DNA of 64,000 nucleotides from Streptosporangium brasiliense (GCF_030811595.1 NZ_JAUSRB010000001.1:1-64000), one strand, 5' to 3'. Shown: positions 16,644 to 25,862, numbered from the stretch's first letter. A program made the numbers and translations. The notes: a model not told the origin generated them from the sequence alone.

Positions 16644-18323
16644 TCAGCCCCTGCGGATCGCGGAGCGGAACCTGGCGAGCCGGGACTTCGGCTTCCGCGT
16701 GGGCACCGTGAACCCGCCCGCCCCGGCCTGCGCGGGCTTGTCGGCCGCGCTCCGCGCCGGCCTGTCCGCCGCGGCCTGCGTGGGCCTGTCCTCCGAGGCC
16801 GCCGCGGGCCTGTCGGCGGGCCCGCCGCCGGCGGCGGCCTGCGCGGGTCTGTCCGCGGGCTTGACCGCGGGCCTGCTGTCGACCGTGGCCCGCCCCGGCC
16901 TGCCCGCCGGAGCCGGGGCGGCGGCGGCCCGGGCCGGCCAGAACTCCGCCCGCTCGCCGTGCCGTACGCCGTGGGTGGCCCTGATCGAGGCGGGGACGTC
17001 GTCGGCGCCCAGCAGGAGCGCCCTGCCCAGCGCCTCGGTCCGCTCCAGCGTCGCCGAGCCGCCGTCGCCGAGGCCGACGACGAGCATGCCGGACCGGTCG
17101 CCCTGGACCGCGGCGATCATCCGCTCCAGCGAGTCGGGCCCCAGCGGGACCGAGACCGGGCCCGTGTAGCGGAACGGGATCGGCGCGGGCGTGGCGGAGA
17201 CCTCGTCGGCCAGCCGTACCCGCTCGTCGTGGGCGAAGTGCTCGCGCAGCAGCCGCAGCTCGAAGGAGGGGTCGCCGAGCACCGGGCGGCGGCCCGAGGT
17301 CAGCCGGGACCAGGGGGCGACCAGGGTGACCACCACGTCGGTCACCGACCCCTCCAGCGCCGCGCTCACCGCCTCGCGCACCGGCCTGTCGTCCTTGACC
17401 TCGCCGTCGAGGTGGAGCACCACCTCCACATACGGCACCAGCCACCGCCGGCCCCGGTCCTTGCGCAGGTCGCGGCGGAGCGGCACGCGGTGGGCGAGGT
17501 AGGGGCCGACCGCGCGGACCACCCGGTCGCGGTCGCGGCGCTGCGCCGGGAGCCCCAGGTGCACGGCCTCGGCCGCCATCTCGGGGACGAAGACCACGCC
17601 GTGCGCGGCCAGCCGGTAGGCGAACTCGGTGTCCTCGCCCCGGAGCACGTCGGGATCCACCCCGCCGACGGCGTGGAAGGTCTCCCGCAGCATCGACACC
17701 GTCGGTCCGGTGCACACGTGGTAGGGGTTGCGGCTGGTCCGCAGGCCGTCGGTGCGGGAGATGGTCTGCTCGGTGGAGCTGGCCAGCGCCTCCGACAGGT
17801 CGAAGACGGCTCCCAGCGGGCCCGTGCGCACGCCGTCGTACAGGTCGGCGGGGGAGATCTCGGGCTCCTTGAGGAACTTCTTGGCGCCGATGGCGACCAG
17901 GTAGCCGGCCAGGTGGTGCCAGCGGGCCATCGCCTCGATGTGCTCGCGGCAGACGACCATGTCGGCGTCCAGGCGGTGGATGATCCGGCCCTCGGCGAGA
18001 GCGGCCCCGGTGTTCACCGCGTGCGCGATGCCCCAGCCTCCGGGGGCGGCGGCCACGATCCTGGTGTCCGGCGGGGCGATCTCCGGCAGCCGCAGGGGCG
18101 GGTCGCTGCCGTCGTCCACCACGATCACCTCCGTGAGGTGACCGGGGTAGGTCTGCGCCGCCAGGGCGGCGAGGGTCAGGTCGAGTCTGTGCTGGCCACC
18201 GTGGGCGGGGATGACCACGCTCACCGGGAGCGCCGGATCCCATCCGCCCAGCGTGGGCGGGTCCAGGGGGGAGTAGTCGTTGTGCCGGATCGGGGGCAGG
18301 TCGATCCCCGCTCCATCCGTCAT
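16644..18323 (-). CDS. family-2 glycosyltransferase, type A, with Ala/Pro/Asp-rich tail (A4)
   Basis: A 559-residue paralogue of A1-A3. HNDY is at 14-17, then [17 protein letters not shown], the DAD motif in HRLDADMV, a variant EAMARWHH and [11 protein letters not shown]. The tail is not coiled coil. Instead it has about 90 residues of degenerate units such as ADRPAQAA and ends in a basic segment ([16 protein letters not shown]). The ATG at 18323 is chosen for an AAGGGG ribosome site about 10 bases upstream. A TTG 36 bases further out is in frame but lies inside a TTGACA-like element. It stands alone and has no type-B partner. It is divergent from thrC. Confidence 0.8.
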   Translation of the reverse strand: MTDGAGIDLPPIRHNDYSPLDPPTLGGWDPALPVSVVIPAHGGQHRLDLTLAALAAQTYPGHLTEVIVVDDGSDPPLRLPEIAPPDTRIVAAAPGGWGIAHAVNTGAALAEGRIIHRLDADMVVCREHIEAMARWHHLAGYLVAIGAKKFLKEPEISPADLYDGVRTGPLGAVFDLSEALASSTEQTISRTDGLRTSRNPYHVCTGPTVSMLRETFHAVGGVDPDVLRGEDTEFAYRLAAHGVVFVPEMAAEAVHLGLPAQRRDRDRVVRAVGPYLAHRVPLRRDLRKDRGRRWLVPYVEVVLHLDGEVKDDRPVREAVSAALEGSVTDVVVTLVAPWSRLTSGRRPVLGDPSFELRLLREHFAHDERVRLADEVSATPAPIPFRYTGPVSVPLGPDSLERMIAAVQGDRSGMLVVGLGDGGSATLERTEALGRALLLGADDVPASIRATHGVRHGERAEFWPARAAAAPAPAGRPGRATVDSRPAVKPADRPAQAAAGGGPADRPAAASEDRPTQAAADRPARSAADKPAQAGAGGFTVPTRKPKSRLARFRSAIRRG

Positions 18324-18470
18324 GGTGTGGCGCCCCTTGTCTGCGTTACCGCTTGTCAAGTCCTGTCAACCCTATCCCCGCATGCTTAGGGTTTCCTGTG
18401 GGCGGGCGGGGAAGTCGCCCGCGCTGTCCATTGGATGGACGGCACATCCCATCGCGTAGGCCGTTGCCCG

Positions 18471-18476
18471 TAGACT
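18471..18476 (+). promoter_or_regulatory. -10 element upstream of thrC
   Basis: TAGACT is a good match to the actinobacterial -10 consensus and would start transcription near 18483, giving a 5' leader of about 50 bases. No convincing -35 is seen. An own promoter makes sense because thrC is cut off from hom. Confidence 0.5.
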
Positions 18477-18500
18477 CGTTGCCTAACACCGCAGGTAGGA

Positions 18501-18523
18501 CGCGCACGGTGTACCCGTGCGCG
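18501..18523 (+). promoter_or_regulatory. 5'-leader hairpin next to the thrC ribosome site
   Basis: A perfect 9-bp stem (18501-18509 with 18515-18523) and a five-base loop ends where the GGGAGGAG ribosome site (18523-18530) begins. Its position could influence ribosome access or mRNA stability. No threonine-rich leader peptide or T-box is visible. Confidence 0.45.
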
Positions 18524-18535
18524 GGAGGAGCAATC

Positions 18536-19594
18536 ATGACCAGGGCGTGGCGTGGCCTCATCGAGGAGTACCGTGACCGACTTCCGGTGACCACGGCGAC
18601 GCCCGTCGTCACGCTCCTGGAGGGCGGCACGCCGCTCGTCCCGGCGCACCGGGTATCGGCCCTGACCGGCTGCGACGTCTATCTCAAGGTCGAGGGCGCG
18701 AACCCGACCGGCAGCTTCAAGGACCGTGGCATGACCATGGCCATCAGCAAGGCCGTCGAAGACGGCGCGAAGGCCGTCATCTGCGCCTCCACCGGCAACA
18801 CCAGCGCCTCCGCCGCCGCCTACGCGGTCCGCGCGGGCCTGACCTGCGCCGTGCTGGTGCCCCGGGGCAAGATCGCGATGGGCAAGCTGGCCCAGGCGCT
18901 GGTCCACGGGGCCACGCTGCTCCAGGTCGAGGGCTCCTTCGACGACTGCCTGGAGATGACCAGGAAGCTGTCGGAGAACTACCCCATCGCGCTGGTCAAC
19001 TCGGTGAACCCGTTCCGGCTCCAGGGCCAGAAGACCGCGGCCTTCGAGATCGTCGACGCGCTCGGCGAGGCGCCCGACATCCACTGCATCCCGGTCGGCA
19101 ACGCGGGCAACATCTCCGCCTACTGGATGGGCTACACCGAATACGCCGCCGACGGCGTCTCCACCAAGACGCCCCGGATGTTCGGCTTCCAGGCCAGCGG
19201 CGCCGCGCCGATCGTCAACGGAGCGCCGGTGACCCACCCGCACACGATCGCCACCGCCATCCGCATCGGCAACCCCGCCTCCTGGCAGCTCGCCGAGGCC
19301 GCCCGTGACGAGTCCGGCGGCGTCATCCAGGCCGTCACCGACCGTCAGATCGCCGCCGCCTACAAGCTGCTGGCCCAGGAGGAGGGCGTGTTCGTCGAGC
19401 TCGCCTCCGCCGCCAGCGTGGCCGGTCTTCTCCAGGCCCACGGGCAGGGCCTCGTCGAGCCGGGCCGTCGCATCGTCTGCACGGTGACCGGCAACGGCCT
19501 CAAGGACCCCGACTGGGCCATCTCCGGGGCGCCCACCCCGGTGACGATCCCCATCGACGCCCACGCCGCGGCCACGGCGCTCGGCCTCGCCTAG
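18536..19594 (+). CDS. thrC: threonine synthase
   Basis: A 352-residue PLP enzyme that converts O-phosphohomoserine to threonine, the last step of the pathway. The PLP lysine is K62 in [24 protein letters not shown] is the substrate/phosphate loop and [14 protein letters not shown] is the PLP phosphate-binding glycine loop. The length fits the short bacterial class. The ATG has a strong GGGAGGAG ribosome site. thrC and thrB form a unit separated from hom by the glycosyltransferase island, and thrC has its own promoter-like element and leader hairpin. Confidence 0.96.
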   Translation: MTRAWRGLIEEYRDRLPVTTATPVVTLLEGGTPLVPAHRVSALTGCDVYLKVEGANPTGSFKDRGMTMAISKAVEDGAKAVICASTGNTSASAAAYAVRAGLTCAVLVPRGKIAMGKLAQALVHGATLLQVEGSFDDCLEMTRKLSENYPIALVNSVNPFRLQGQKTAAFEIVDALGEAPDIHCIPVGNAGNISAYWMGYTEYAADGVSTKTPRMFGFQASGAAPIVNGAPVTHPHTIATAIRIGNPASWQLAEAARDESGGVIQAVTDRQIAAAYKLLAQEEGVFVELASAASVAGLLQAHGQGLVEPGRRIVCTVTGNGLKDPDWAISGAPTPVTIPIDAHAAATALGLA

Positions 19595-19730
19595 CGTCCC
19601 GTGCCCGCCGTGACGGCACCGGTACGGCGGGGCGTCCCCGCGGCGCCCCGCGTCCGCCGGCGCCGTCCCGCCGTGGCGTCCCGCCCGTCCCATGCCCCGC
19701 CGTGACGTCCCGCACCAACCGCCCATCCGC

Positions 19731-19771
19731 GCACCGCGCCGAACAGTCAGAGCACCGCGCCGAACAGTCAG
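19731..19771. repeat. 21-base tandem direct repeat between thrC and thrB
   Basis: Two identical 20-base copies (19731-19750 and 19752-19771) lie at a period of 21 bases, just before the ribosome site of the small ORF preceding thrB. Earlier in the same 235-base gap is a small GC stem (19627-19641) that may terminate or attenuate thrC transcription. Confidence 0.7.
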
Positions 19772-19794
19772 ATAGGAGGAGGGGCTCCCTCCCT

Positions 19795-19833
19795 ATGGCC
19801 AAGCCAGGGGCCTGCGCCCCAGAATTTCGATGA
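19795..19833 (+). CDS. 12-codon upstream ORF coupled to thrB
   Basis: A short frame, MAKPGACAPEFR, starts 14 bases after a strong AGGAGGAGGGG sequence (19774-19784). Its TGA overlaps the thrB ATG (ATGA at 19830-19833). thrB itself has no ribosome site within 30 bases, so ribosomes finishing this ORF may re-initiate on thrB. The peptide has no Thr or Ile codons, which argues against classical attenuation. It may only serve translation coupling. Confirmation needs ribosome profiling or conservation in related genomes. Confidence 0.45.
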   Translation: MAKPGACAPEFR

Positions 19834-20822
19834 CCGACAGCAGCAGGGTCGTCGTCCGGGTCCCGGCGACGTCAGCCAACCTCGGCCCCGGGTTCGACGC
19901 CCTGGGGCTGGCCCTCGGCCTCTACGACGAGGTCGAGGTCAGCCTGGTGGAGCCTCCGGGCGGCCCCGGTTCCCGGAGCGTCGCCATCGTGGTCGAGGGC
20001 GAGGGTGAGGGCGAGCTCGATCTGGGCGAGGGCCATCTCATCGTCAAGACGATGCGCACGACCTTCGACCGGATGGGCCTGCCACAGCCGCGCGGCATCC
20101 GGCTGCGCTGCCTCAACCGCATCCCGCACGCCCGGGGGCTGGGCTCCTCCTCGGCGGCGACCTGCGCGGGCATCCTCGCCGCGCGGGCGCTGGCCGGCAC
20201 GCCCTACCCGGCCGCGCCCGGTCCGGCGGGGGCCGTCCCCGGCGGTCCGGAGGCGGCCGCCCGGTTCACCGACGACGACGTCTTCGCGCTGGCCACCGAG
20301 ATCGAGGGGCATCCCGACAACGTGGCCCCGTGCCTGGCGGGCGGGCTGACCATCGCGTGGACGGACCAGTCGGACGCACCGCATATGGTGAAGCTGATCC
20401 CACACGCCGACATCCGGCCCGTGGCCATCATCCCCAGGCACCGGCTGTCCACAGAGGTCGCCCGGGGGCTGCTCCCCAAGGACGTGCCGCACGCCGACGC
20501 GTCCGCGAACGCCGGACGGGCCGCGCTGCTGATCGCGGCGCTGACCGACCGGCCCGAGCGGGAACTCCTGCTGGCCGCCACCGAAGATCGGCTGCACCAG
20601 AACTACCGCGCGCCTGCGATGCCGCAGAGCGTGGATCTGGTACAACGTCTGCGCGGGCTCGGCGTCCCTACGGTCGTCTCGGGAGCGGGCCCCACAATTC
20701 TTGCGTTTTCGACAGTGGATACGCAGGATTTGATCGCACCGGAAGTGGGTACTGATTGGCACATCCAGCCACTGGATGTCGAAACCCGCGGTGCCTGCGT
20801 TGGCTCTCCCGAGACACGCTGA
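19830..20822 (+). CDS. thrB: homoserine kinase
   Basis: A 330-residue GHMP-family kinase that phosphorylates homoserine for threonine synthase. The N-terminal VRVPATSANLGPGFDALGLAL is diagnostic. The ATP loop PHARGLGSSSAATCAG is at about 99-114, EGHPDNVAPCLAGG follows, and the C-terminal VSGAGPTILAF is the third GHMP motif. An Ala/Pro-rich insertion of about 20 residues after LAARALAGTPY is slightly longer than usual. The start matches the family N-terminus but lacks its own ribosome site, and translation is probably coupled to the tiny upstream ORF. The last 150 bases are less GC-rich than the rest of the gene. Confidence 0.95.
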   Translation: MTDSSRVVVRVPATSANLGPGFDALGLALGLYDEVEVSLVEPPGGPGSRSVAIVVEGEGEGELDLGEGHLIVKTMRTTFDRMGLPQPRGIRLRCLNRIPHARGLGSSSAATCAGILAARALAGTPYPAAPGPAGAVPGGPEAAARFTDDDVFALATEIEGHPDNVAPCLAGGLTIAWTDQSDAPHMVKLIPHADIRPVAIIPRHRLSTEVARGLLPKDVPHADASANAGRAALLIAALTDRPERELLLAATEDRLHQNYRAPAMPQSVDLVQRLRGLGVPTVVSGAGPTILAFSTVDTQDLIAPEVGTDWHIQPLDVETRGACVGSPETR

Positions 20823-21287
20823 TGCCTCTTCGACCTTCAGGGAATAGCTGTGTGCGCTGGTGATGTTAGGCTGGTAGCCGCACCAGGTGCCCCCTTGTTG
20901 GGTGCGTGCTTGTCAGCCACACATCGCTGCATCATGTCCCACTCCGTGGGATGTGAGCGCCGCAGTGGCCTCCCCGAATCCGTCCCCTCCGAATGCTCCA
21001 CATTCGGTTGGGGTAACGAGAGGCGGCGTTTGAGGGGACACGCGCGTTCGAATTACCTCGACATCTGGTTGCCGGTAGCAATCCGGGGGGTGTCCTCCAA
21101 GCCCCACCGTCGGCGAATCTCGATGGTGACGGCATGGATGTGCCCTTCTCCGACAGTGGCGGCGGTCCTCACGGGCCGTCGAGGATCGCAACGTGCAACC
21201 CGACCCGGTCTGTCCCACCGGGTTGATCGCACCACCGGGACGATTGGCTGATCGTGGCCACGCCCGACCCCTGGGAAGGACCCATTA
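20823..21287 (+). promoter_or_regulatory. long intergenic leader upstream of rho
   Basis: This 465-base stretch holds no convincing gene. A TAGGCT element at 20868-20873 is a plausible -10, which would give a 5' leader of about 400 bases. Base composition is lower in GC than the flanking genes. Long leaders with Rho-dependent autoregulation are known for rho in other bacteria, and a similar arrangement is likely here. Short open frames in it have no good ribosome site or recognisable product. Confidence 0.4.
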
Positions 21288-23312
21288 GTGAGCGACACCA
21301 CCGAACTCCTCTCCGACGCCGCCGGCGCGCCGCCGGCGGCCGGCGACACCCCCACCCGCGCCGCGGCCCGGCCGCGCCGTCGCTCCGGCACCGGCCTGTC
21401 TGCCATGGTGCTGCCTGAGCTGCAGGCCATGGCCTCCGGGCTTGGCATCAGCGGGACCGGGCGGATGCGCAAGAGCCAGCTCATCGCGGCCATCCAGGAG
21501 AAGCAGGGCGTATCACCCGAGAGCGCCCCTGCTCCCGCCGCCGCTGCCAAGGAGACTCCGCCGGCTCCGGCCGTCGCGGCCGAGCCGGTCGCCGAGCGCC
21601 CGGCCCGCAGCCGCAGGGAACGTTCCCGCCCGGCCGTCGCCGCCGAGCCCGTGGCCGAGCAGGCGCCCGCCGCTCCCGAGCCCGTGGCCGCGGCCGCTCC
21701 CGTGGTGGAGCAGCAGGCGGAGGCCGTTCAGACCGACAGCCGTCCCGAGCGTGGCGAGAGCCGTCGGGAGCGCGGCGACCGCCGCAGCCGTAACAGCGAC
21801 CGTGGCGAGCGCACCGGCGACCGCCGTGAGCGCGGCGACGGCCGTGGCGACCAGCGCGCCGCCGACGCGGGCCAGAGCCGTGGTGAGCGCGGCGACCGCG
21901 GCGAGCGTAACGACCGCGGCGAGCGCGGTGAGCGTAACGACCGTGGCGAGCGCAACGACCGGGTGAACGACCGCGCCGAGCGGGGCGACCGGGGCGACCG
22001 CGGTGACCGCGGCCCGCAGAACCGTGGCCCGCAGGACCGTGGCCCGCAGGACCGCGGCGACCAGCACGGCGTCGGCGACGACGACGACCGCCGCGGCCGC
22101 CGCGGCCGGTTCCGGGAGCGCAACCGCCGTGGCCGTGACCGCTTCGACAGCAACGAGCCCGTGGTCGGCGACGACGACGTCCTGATCCCGATCGCCGGCA
22201 TCCTGGACATCCTCGACAACTACGCGTTCGTGCGGACCAGCGGCTACCTGCCCGGCTCCAACGACGTCTACGTCTCCCTGGCCCAGATCCGCCGCAACGG
22301 CCTGCGCAAGGGCGACGTCGTCACCGGCGCCGTCCGCCAGCCCCGCGACGGCGAGCGCCGCGAGAAGTTCAACGCGCTCGTCCGCCTCGACACGGTCAAC
22401 GGCATGGACCCGGAGCAGGCGCGGCAGCGGCCCGACTTCAACAAGCTCACGCCGCTGTACCCGCAGGAGCGGCTCCGCCTGGAGACCGAGCCCAACGTCC
22501 TGAGCACGCGGATCATCGACCTCGTCTCGCCGATCGGCAAGGGCCAGCGCGGCCTCATCGTCTCCCCGCCCAAGGCCGGTAAGACGATGGTGCTCCAGGC
22601 GATCGCCAACGCGATCACGCGCAACAGCCCCGAGTGCCACCTGATGGTCGTCCTCGTGGACGAGCGTCCGGAAGAGGTCACCGACATGCAGCGCTCGGTC
22701 AAGGGCGAGGTCATCCACTCGACCTTCGACCGCCCCGCCGAGGACCACACCACGGTCGCCGAGCTCGCCATCGAGCGCGCCAAGCGTCTGGTGGAGCTGG
22801 GCCACGACGTGGTCGTGCTGCTCGACTCGATCACCCGTCTGGGCCGGGCCTACAACCTGGCGGCCCCGGCCTCCGGCCGCATCCTGTCGGGTGGTGTCGA
22901 CTCCACGGCGCTCTACCCGCCCAAGCGCTTCTTCGGCGCCGCCCGCAACATCGAGAACGGTGGCTCGCTGACGATCCTCGCCACCGCGCTGGTCGAGACC
23001 GGCTCGAAGATGGACGAGGTCATCTTCGAGGAGTTCAAGGGCACCGGCAACATGGAGCTCAAGCTCAACCGCTCCCTGGCCGACAAGCGCATCTTCCCGG
23101 CGGTGGACGTCGACGCGTCCAGCACCCGCAAGGAAGAGATCCTCATGTCGAAGGACGAGCTGCAGATCGTCTGGAAGCTGCGCCGGGTGCTCCACGCCCT
23201 GGACATGCAGCAGGCCCTGGAGCTGCTCCTGGAGAAGATGAGGGAGACCAAGTCCAACGCGGAGTTCCTCCTCCAGGTCCAGAAGACGACGGTCAGCTCC
23301 GACCGCGACTGA
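21288..23312 (+). CDS. rho: transcription termination factor Rho with Arg/Gly/Asp-rich insertion
   Basis: A 674-residue hexameric RNA helicase that terminates transcription. The N-terminal Rho_N helical domain ([19 protein letters not shown]) covers about 44-78. About 200 residues follow, first Ala/Pro/Glu-rich, then a run of [12 protein letters not shown] units (about 150-285). The cold-shock RNA-binding domain ([20 protein letters not shown]) comes next. Walker A is SPPKAGKT with K432, and the segment [16 protein letters not shown] holds Walker B and the Q-loop region. Such an insertion is characteristic of high-GC actinobacteria and is thought to extend RNA binding. The GTG has a GGAAGGA ribosome site eight bases upstream. 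A terminator hairpin follows 20 bases after the stop. Confidence 0.96.
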   Translation: MSDTTELLSDAAGAPPAAGDTPTRAAARPRRRSGTGLSAMVLPELQAMASGLGISGTGRMRKSQLIAAIQEKQGVSPESAPAPAAAAKETPPAPAVAAEPVAERPARSRRERSRPAVAAEPVAEQAPAAPEPVAAAAPVVEQQAEAVQTDSRPERGESRRERGDRRSRNSDRGERTGDRRERGDGRGDQRAADAGQSRGERGDRGERNDRGERGERNDRGERNDRVNDRAERGDRGDRGDRGPQNRGPQDRGPQDRGDQHGVGDDDDRRGRRGRFRERNRRGRDRFDSNEPVVGDDDVLIPIAGILDILDNYAFVRTSGYLPGSNDVYVSLAQIRRNGLRKGDVVTGAVRQPRDGERREKFNALVRLDTVNGMDPEQARQRPDFNKLTPLYPQERLRLETEPNVLSTRIIDLVSPIGKGQRGLIVSPPKAGKTMVLQAIANAITRNSPECHLMVVLVDERPEEVTDMQRSVKGEVIHSTFDRPAEDHTTVAELAIERAKRLVELGHDVVVLLDSITRLGRAYNLAAPASGRILSGGVDSTALYPPKRFFGAARNIENGGSLTILATALVETGSKMDEVIFEEFKGTGNMELKLNRSLADKRIFPAVDVDASSTRKEEILMSKDELQIVWKLRRVLHALDMQQALELLLEKMRETKSNAEFLLQVQKTTVSSDRD

Positions 23313-23332
23313 TCACCTCGCTGTACGGCTCA

Positions 23333-23356
23333 CGCCCCGGCCCCACGGCCGGGGCG
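23333..23356 (+). terminator. terminator after rho
   Basis: A perfect 10-bp GC stem (23333-23342 and 23347-23356) with a CCAC loop is followed by TCTGTCGTCT. It lies 20 bases after the rho stop codon. The remaining gap to 23530 holds a 14-base direct repeat (TCACCGCGCCCCGG) and no gene. Confidence 0.75.
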
Positions 23357-23530
23357 TCTGTCGTCTCCGGGCCCTTGTGCGGGCGCACTCTTCGGGATAT
23401 CCATACTTCAGGACGCCCGTCCGCCCCATCTCACCGCGCCCCGGGGTCCGGCGGGCATTTCACCGCGCCCCGGCCCCGGCGGGCCCGGACGCGGACCGTG
23501 ATCGCAGCGCACGGAGCCAGAGGGGGGCGT

Positions 23531-24850
23531 ATGACGGCCGAGACGGCGGTGGGCGGACCGGTGGCGCGCACGCCGTTGTGCCGGCGGGTGCCGCTGGGGC
23601 CGAACGGGCCGCTCGGGATGATCGTCGACCCGATGACCTGGCGCGCCGTGCCGTACCTGCTGGCGAGCATGTTCTACGGCATCACCTGCGCCGCCTTCCT
23701 GGCGTCGGCGATCCCGATCTCGCTCAGCCTGGTGGTCGTGTGGGCGGGGGTGCCGCTGGCCGCGCTGACCGCCTTCGCCTGGCGCGGTGCCGCGATGCTG
23801 GAGCGCAGGCTGCTCGGACTGGCCTTCGGCGTCACGATCCCCGACCCCTACCGCCCCTCCCGGCGCGACAACCTGTTCCTGCGCTGGAAGGACGTGTTCG
23901 CCGACCCGGCCACCTGGAAGGACCTCCTCTATCTGGTGCTGTTGGTGCCGGTGGGGATCGTGGAGTTCGTCGTCTCGGCGGTCCTGTGGTCGCTGGCACT
24001 CGGCCTGGTCCTCACGCCCACGGCCCTGCTGCTCGCCGGCGGCCCGCTGACGATCACCGACGGGGTGCTGGTCGACACCGTGCCGGAGGCGCTGCTGTGC
24101 GTGCCCGCCGGGCTGGGGATCTTCCTCGTCGCGCTCTACGCGACGCGGGGGATGGCCCGGCTGCACGGGATGCTCGGTCTCGCGCTGCTGGGCGCGGGGG
24201 AGAAGAACCTGCTGGCCGCCCGGGCGGCCCACCTGCGGGCCAGCCGGGCACGCGGGGTCGACGCGGCCGAGGCGGAGCGGCGCAGGATCGAACGCGACCT
24301 GCACGACGGCGCCCAGCAGCGGCTGCTGTCGGTCGCCATCGACCTGGGCCGGGCCCAGGCCAGGATGGACTCCGACCCGCAGGGCGCCCGGGAGCTCATC
24401 GCCCAGGCCCACGCCGGCACCAAGGCGGCGATCGCCGAGCTGCGCGACCTCGCCCGGGGCATCCATCCGGCGATCCTCACCGACCGGGGGCTGGACGCGG
24501 CGCTGTCCTCGCTCGCGGCTCGGGCGCCCGTACGGGTGGACCTGTCGGTGGAGGTCTCCCACCGCCCTCCGGCCGCCGTGGAGAGCATCGCCTACTTCAT
24601 CGTGGCCGAGTCCCTGACCAACATGGTCAAGCACTCCGAGGCGACCGAGGCGTCGATCCGGGTCAGCCGGCGGGGCCAGCGGGTGGTGGTCGAGGTGCAC
24701 GACAACGGGGTCGGCGCCGCGGTGCCGCGCGCCGGAGGCGGCCTCGCGGGGCTGGCGGACCGGGCCGCGACCATCGACGGCACGCTGAGCGTGGACAGCC
24801 CGCTCGGCGGTCCCACGCTGATCCGCGCCGAACTGCCCTGCGAGTGGTGA
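23531..24850 (+). CDS. NarL-type sensor histidine kinase with membrane sensor domain
   Basis: A 439-residue sensor. The N-terminal 230 residues contain about five or six hydrophobic segments in the arrangement of the actinobacterial 'sensor domain' kinases. The phosphoacceptor region RRRIERDLHDGAQQRLLSVA carries H258 (HisKA_3). The ATPase domain has ESLTNMVKHS (N box) and DNGVGAA (G1 box), then GGGLAGLADR. The ATG has an AGGGGGG ribosome site four to five bases upstream. Its response regulator starts 12 bases after it. The signal is unknown, and no transporter or obvious target gene is adjacent. Confidence 0.88.
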   Translation: MTAETAVGGPVARTPLCRRVPLGPNGPLGMIVDPMTWRAVPYLLASMFYGITCAAFLASAIPISLSLVVVWAGVPLAALTAFAWRGAAMLERRLLGLAFGVTIPDPYRPSRRDNLFLRWKDVFADPATWKDLLYLVLLVPVGIVEFVVSAVLWSLALGLVLTPTALLLAGGPLTITDGVLVDTVPEALLCVPAGLGIFLVALYATRGMARLHGMLGLALLGAGEKNLLAARAAHLRASRARGVDAAEAERRRIERDLHDGAQQRLLSVAIDLGRAQARMDSDPQGARELIAQAHAGTKAAIAELRDLARGIHPAILTDRGLDAALSSLAARAPVRVDLSVEVSHRPPAAVESIAYFIVAESLTNMVKHSEATEASIRVSRRGQRVVVEVHDNGVGAAVPRAGGGLAGLADRAATIDGTLSVDSPLGGPTLIRAELPCEW

Positions 24851-24862
24851 AAACTTGAGCCC

Positions 24863-25507
24863 ATGCGGGTGGTGATCGCCGAAGACTCGGTGCTGTTGCG
24901 TGAGGGGCTCGCCCGGTTGCTGGCCGACGGCGGGATCGAGACCGTCGGGGTGGCGGGGGACGGCCCCGGCCTGGTGGCCGCGGTGGCCGAGCACGCTCCC
25001 GACCTGGCGGTCGTGGACGTGCGGATGCCGCCGAGCCATACCGACGAGGGGCTGCGCGCCGCCCTGGAGGCCAGGTCCCGGCGGCCGGGGCTGCCGATCC
25101 TGGTGCTGTCGCAGTATGTCGAGCAGCAGTACGCCACCGAGCTGATCGGCGGGGGCGCCGCGGCGGTCGGCTACCTGCTCAAGGAGCGGATCGCCGACGT
25201 GTCGGAGTTCCTCGACGCGGTGCGCCGGGTGGCGGCCGGGGGGACGGTCATCGATCCCGAAGTGATCGCGCAGCTGCTGAGCCGCCACCGCCGGGACGAC
25301 CCGCTGGAGTCCCTGACCGCCAGGGAACGGGAGGTCCTGGCCCTGATGGCCGAGGGCCGCTCCAACGCGGCGGTCGCCGCGCGGCTGGCGGTCACCGACG
25401 GCGCGGTGGAGAAGCACATCTCCGGCATCTTCTCCAAGCTCGGCCTCGAACCCGCCTCCGACGACCACCGCCGGGTCCTCGCCGTCCTGGCCTACCTGGG
25501 CAGGTGA
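24863..25507 (+). CDS. NarL-family response regulator
   Basis: A 214-residue DNA-binding partner of the preceding kinase. In the receiver domain D52 (VVDVRMP) is the phosphorylation site, with acidic ED at 7-8 and the conserved K in LLKERI. The LuxR-type HTH follows (LTAREREVLALMAEGRSNAAVAARL, then VEKHISGIFSKLGL). It lies 12 bases downstream of the kinase and has only a weak ribosome site, so coupled translation is likely. Confidence 0.9.
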   Translation: MRVVIAEDSVLLREGLARLLADGGIETVGVAGDGPGLVAAVAEHAPDLAVVDVRMPPSHTDEGLRAALEARSRRPGLPILVLSQYVEQQYATELIGGGAAAVGYLLKERIADVSEFLDAVRRVAAGGTVIDPEVIAQLLSRHRRDDPLESLTAREREVLALMAEGRSNAAVAARLAVTDGAVEKHISGIFSKLGLEPASDDHRRVLAVLAYLGR

Positions 25508-25732
25508 GACGGCGTCCGGCGCCGTCCACCGCCGGACACCGTCCCCACGTGTCCTGGCCGCCGGCACGGCCGGTGCCGTACAGGCGGACCTTGTCCGCTC
25601 GCTAGGTAAGGTAAATATTCGGTAAAATTACGATTTGAGCACTGGAGCCGGTGGGGCCGTTGTGACCTGTCCACAAACGCGGGCCATGCACGCGGGGAAT
25701 GTCTTGTGGCCTGGGGTGGTTGGAGCATCTGG

Positions 25733-25862
25733 CACACTGGTAGCCGAACCGCAGCGGTTCCGGTTCCCGCCCGCGCGCACCTCAGTGTGCACACCGCGCG
25801 CAAGCCTGACAGGCGAGAGACAGTGGCGACCCGGCGACCGCGCCTTGGAGAGGACTGAAGCC
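25733..25862 (+). promoter_or_regulatory. rpmE promoter and candidate L31 mRNA leader
   Basis: The 355-base gap 25508-25862 has no gene. A CACACT element (25733-25738) could be a -10, placing the start near 25745. The predicted leader then begins with a GAACCG/CGGTTC hairpin (25746-25760). A nested structure follows: GCGCGC arms around the palindrome GTGTGCACAC (25785-25794). Structured leaders upstream of actinobacterial L31 genes have been proposed for autoregulation. I cannot align this one to that family, so the assignment is tentative. An AT-rich patch at 25600-25640 is a second promoter candidate. Confidence 0.4.

Noticed and set aside
15202..18243. Long minus-strand frame of about 1010 codons over the MFS gene and A4
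   Set aside because: It reads antisense through the MFS transporter and in another frame of A4. The composition is His/Asp/Gly/Gln-rich noise with no recognisable motif.
18324..18359. TTG at 18359 as start of glycosyltransferase A4
   Set aside because: The TTG belongs to a TTGACA-like element and has no ribosome site, while the ATG at 18323 has AAGGGG at a suitable distance.
18481..18535. T-box or threonine attenuator before thrC
   Set aside because: The leader is about 50 bases, has no Thr/Ile-rich peptide and no T-box sequence, only a simple hairpin.
20850..21251. Possible 133-codon gene upstream of rho
   Set aside because: No ribosome site, odd Cys/Ser/Arg composition and codon use unlike neighbours. 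It fits better as untranslated rho leader.
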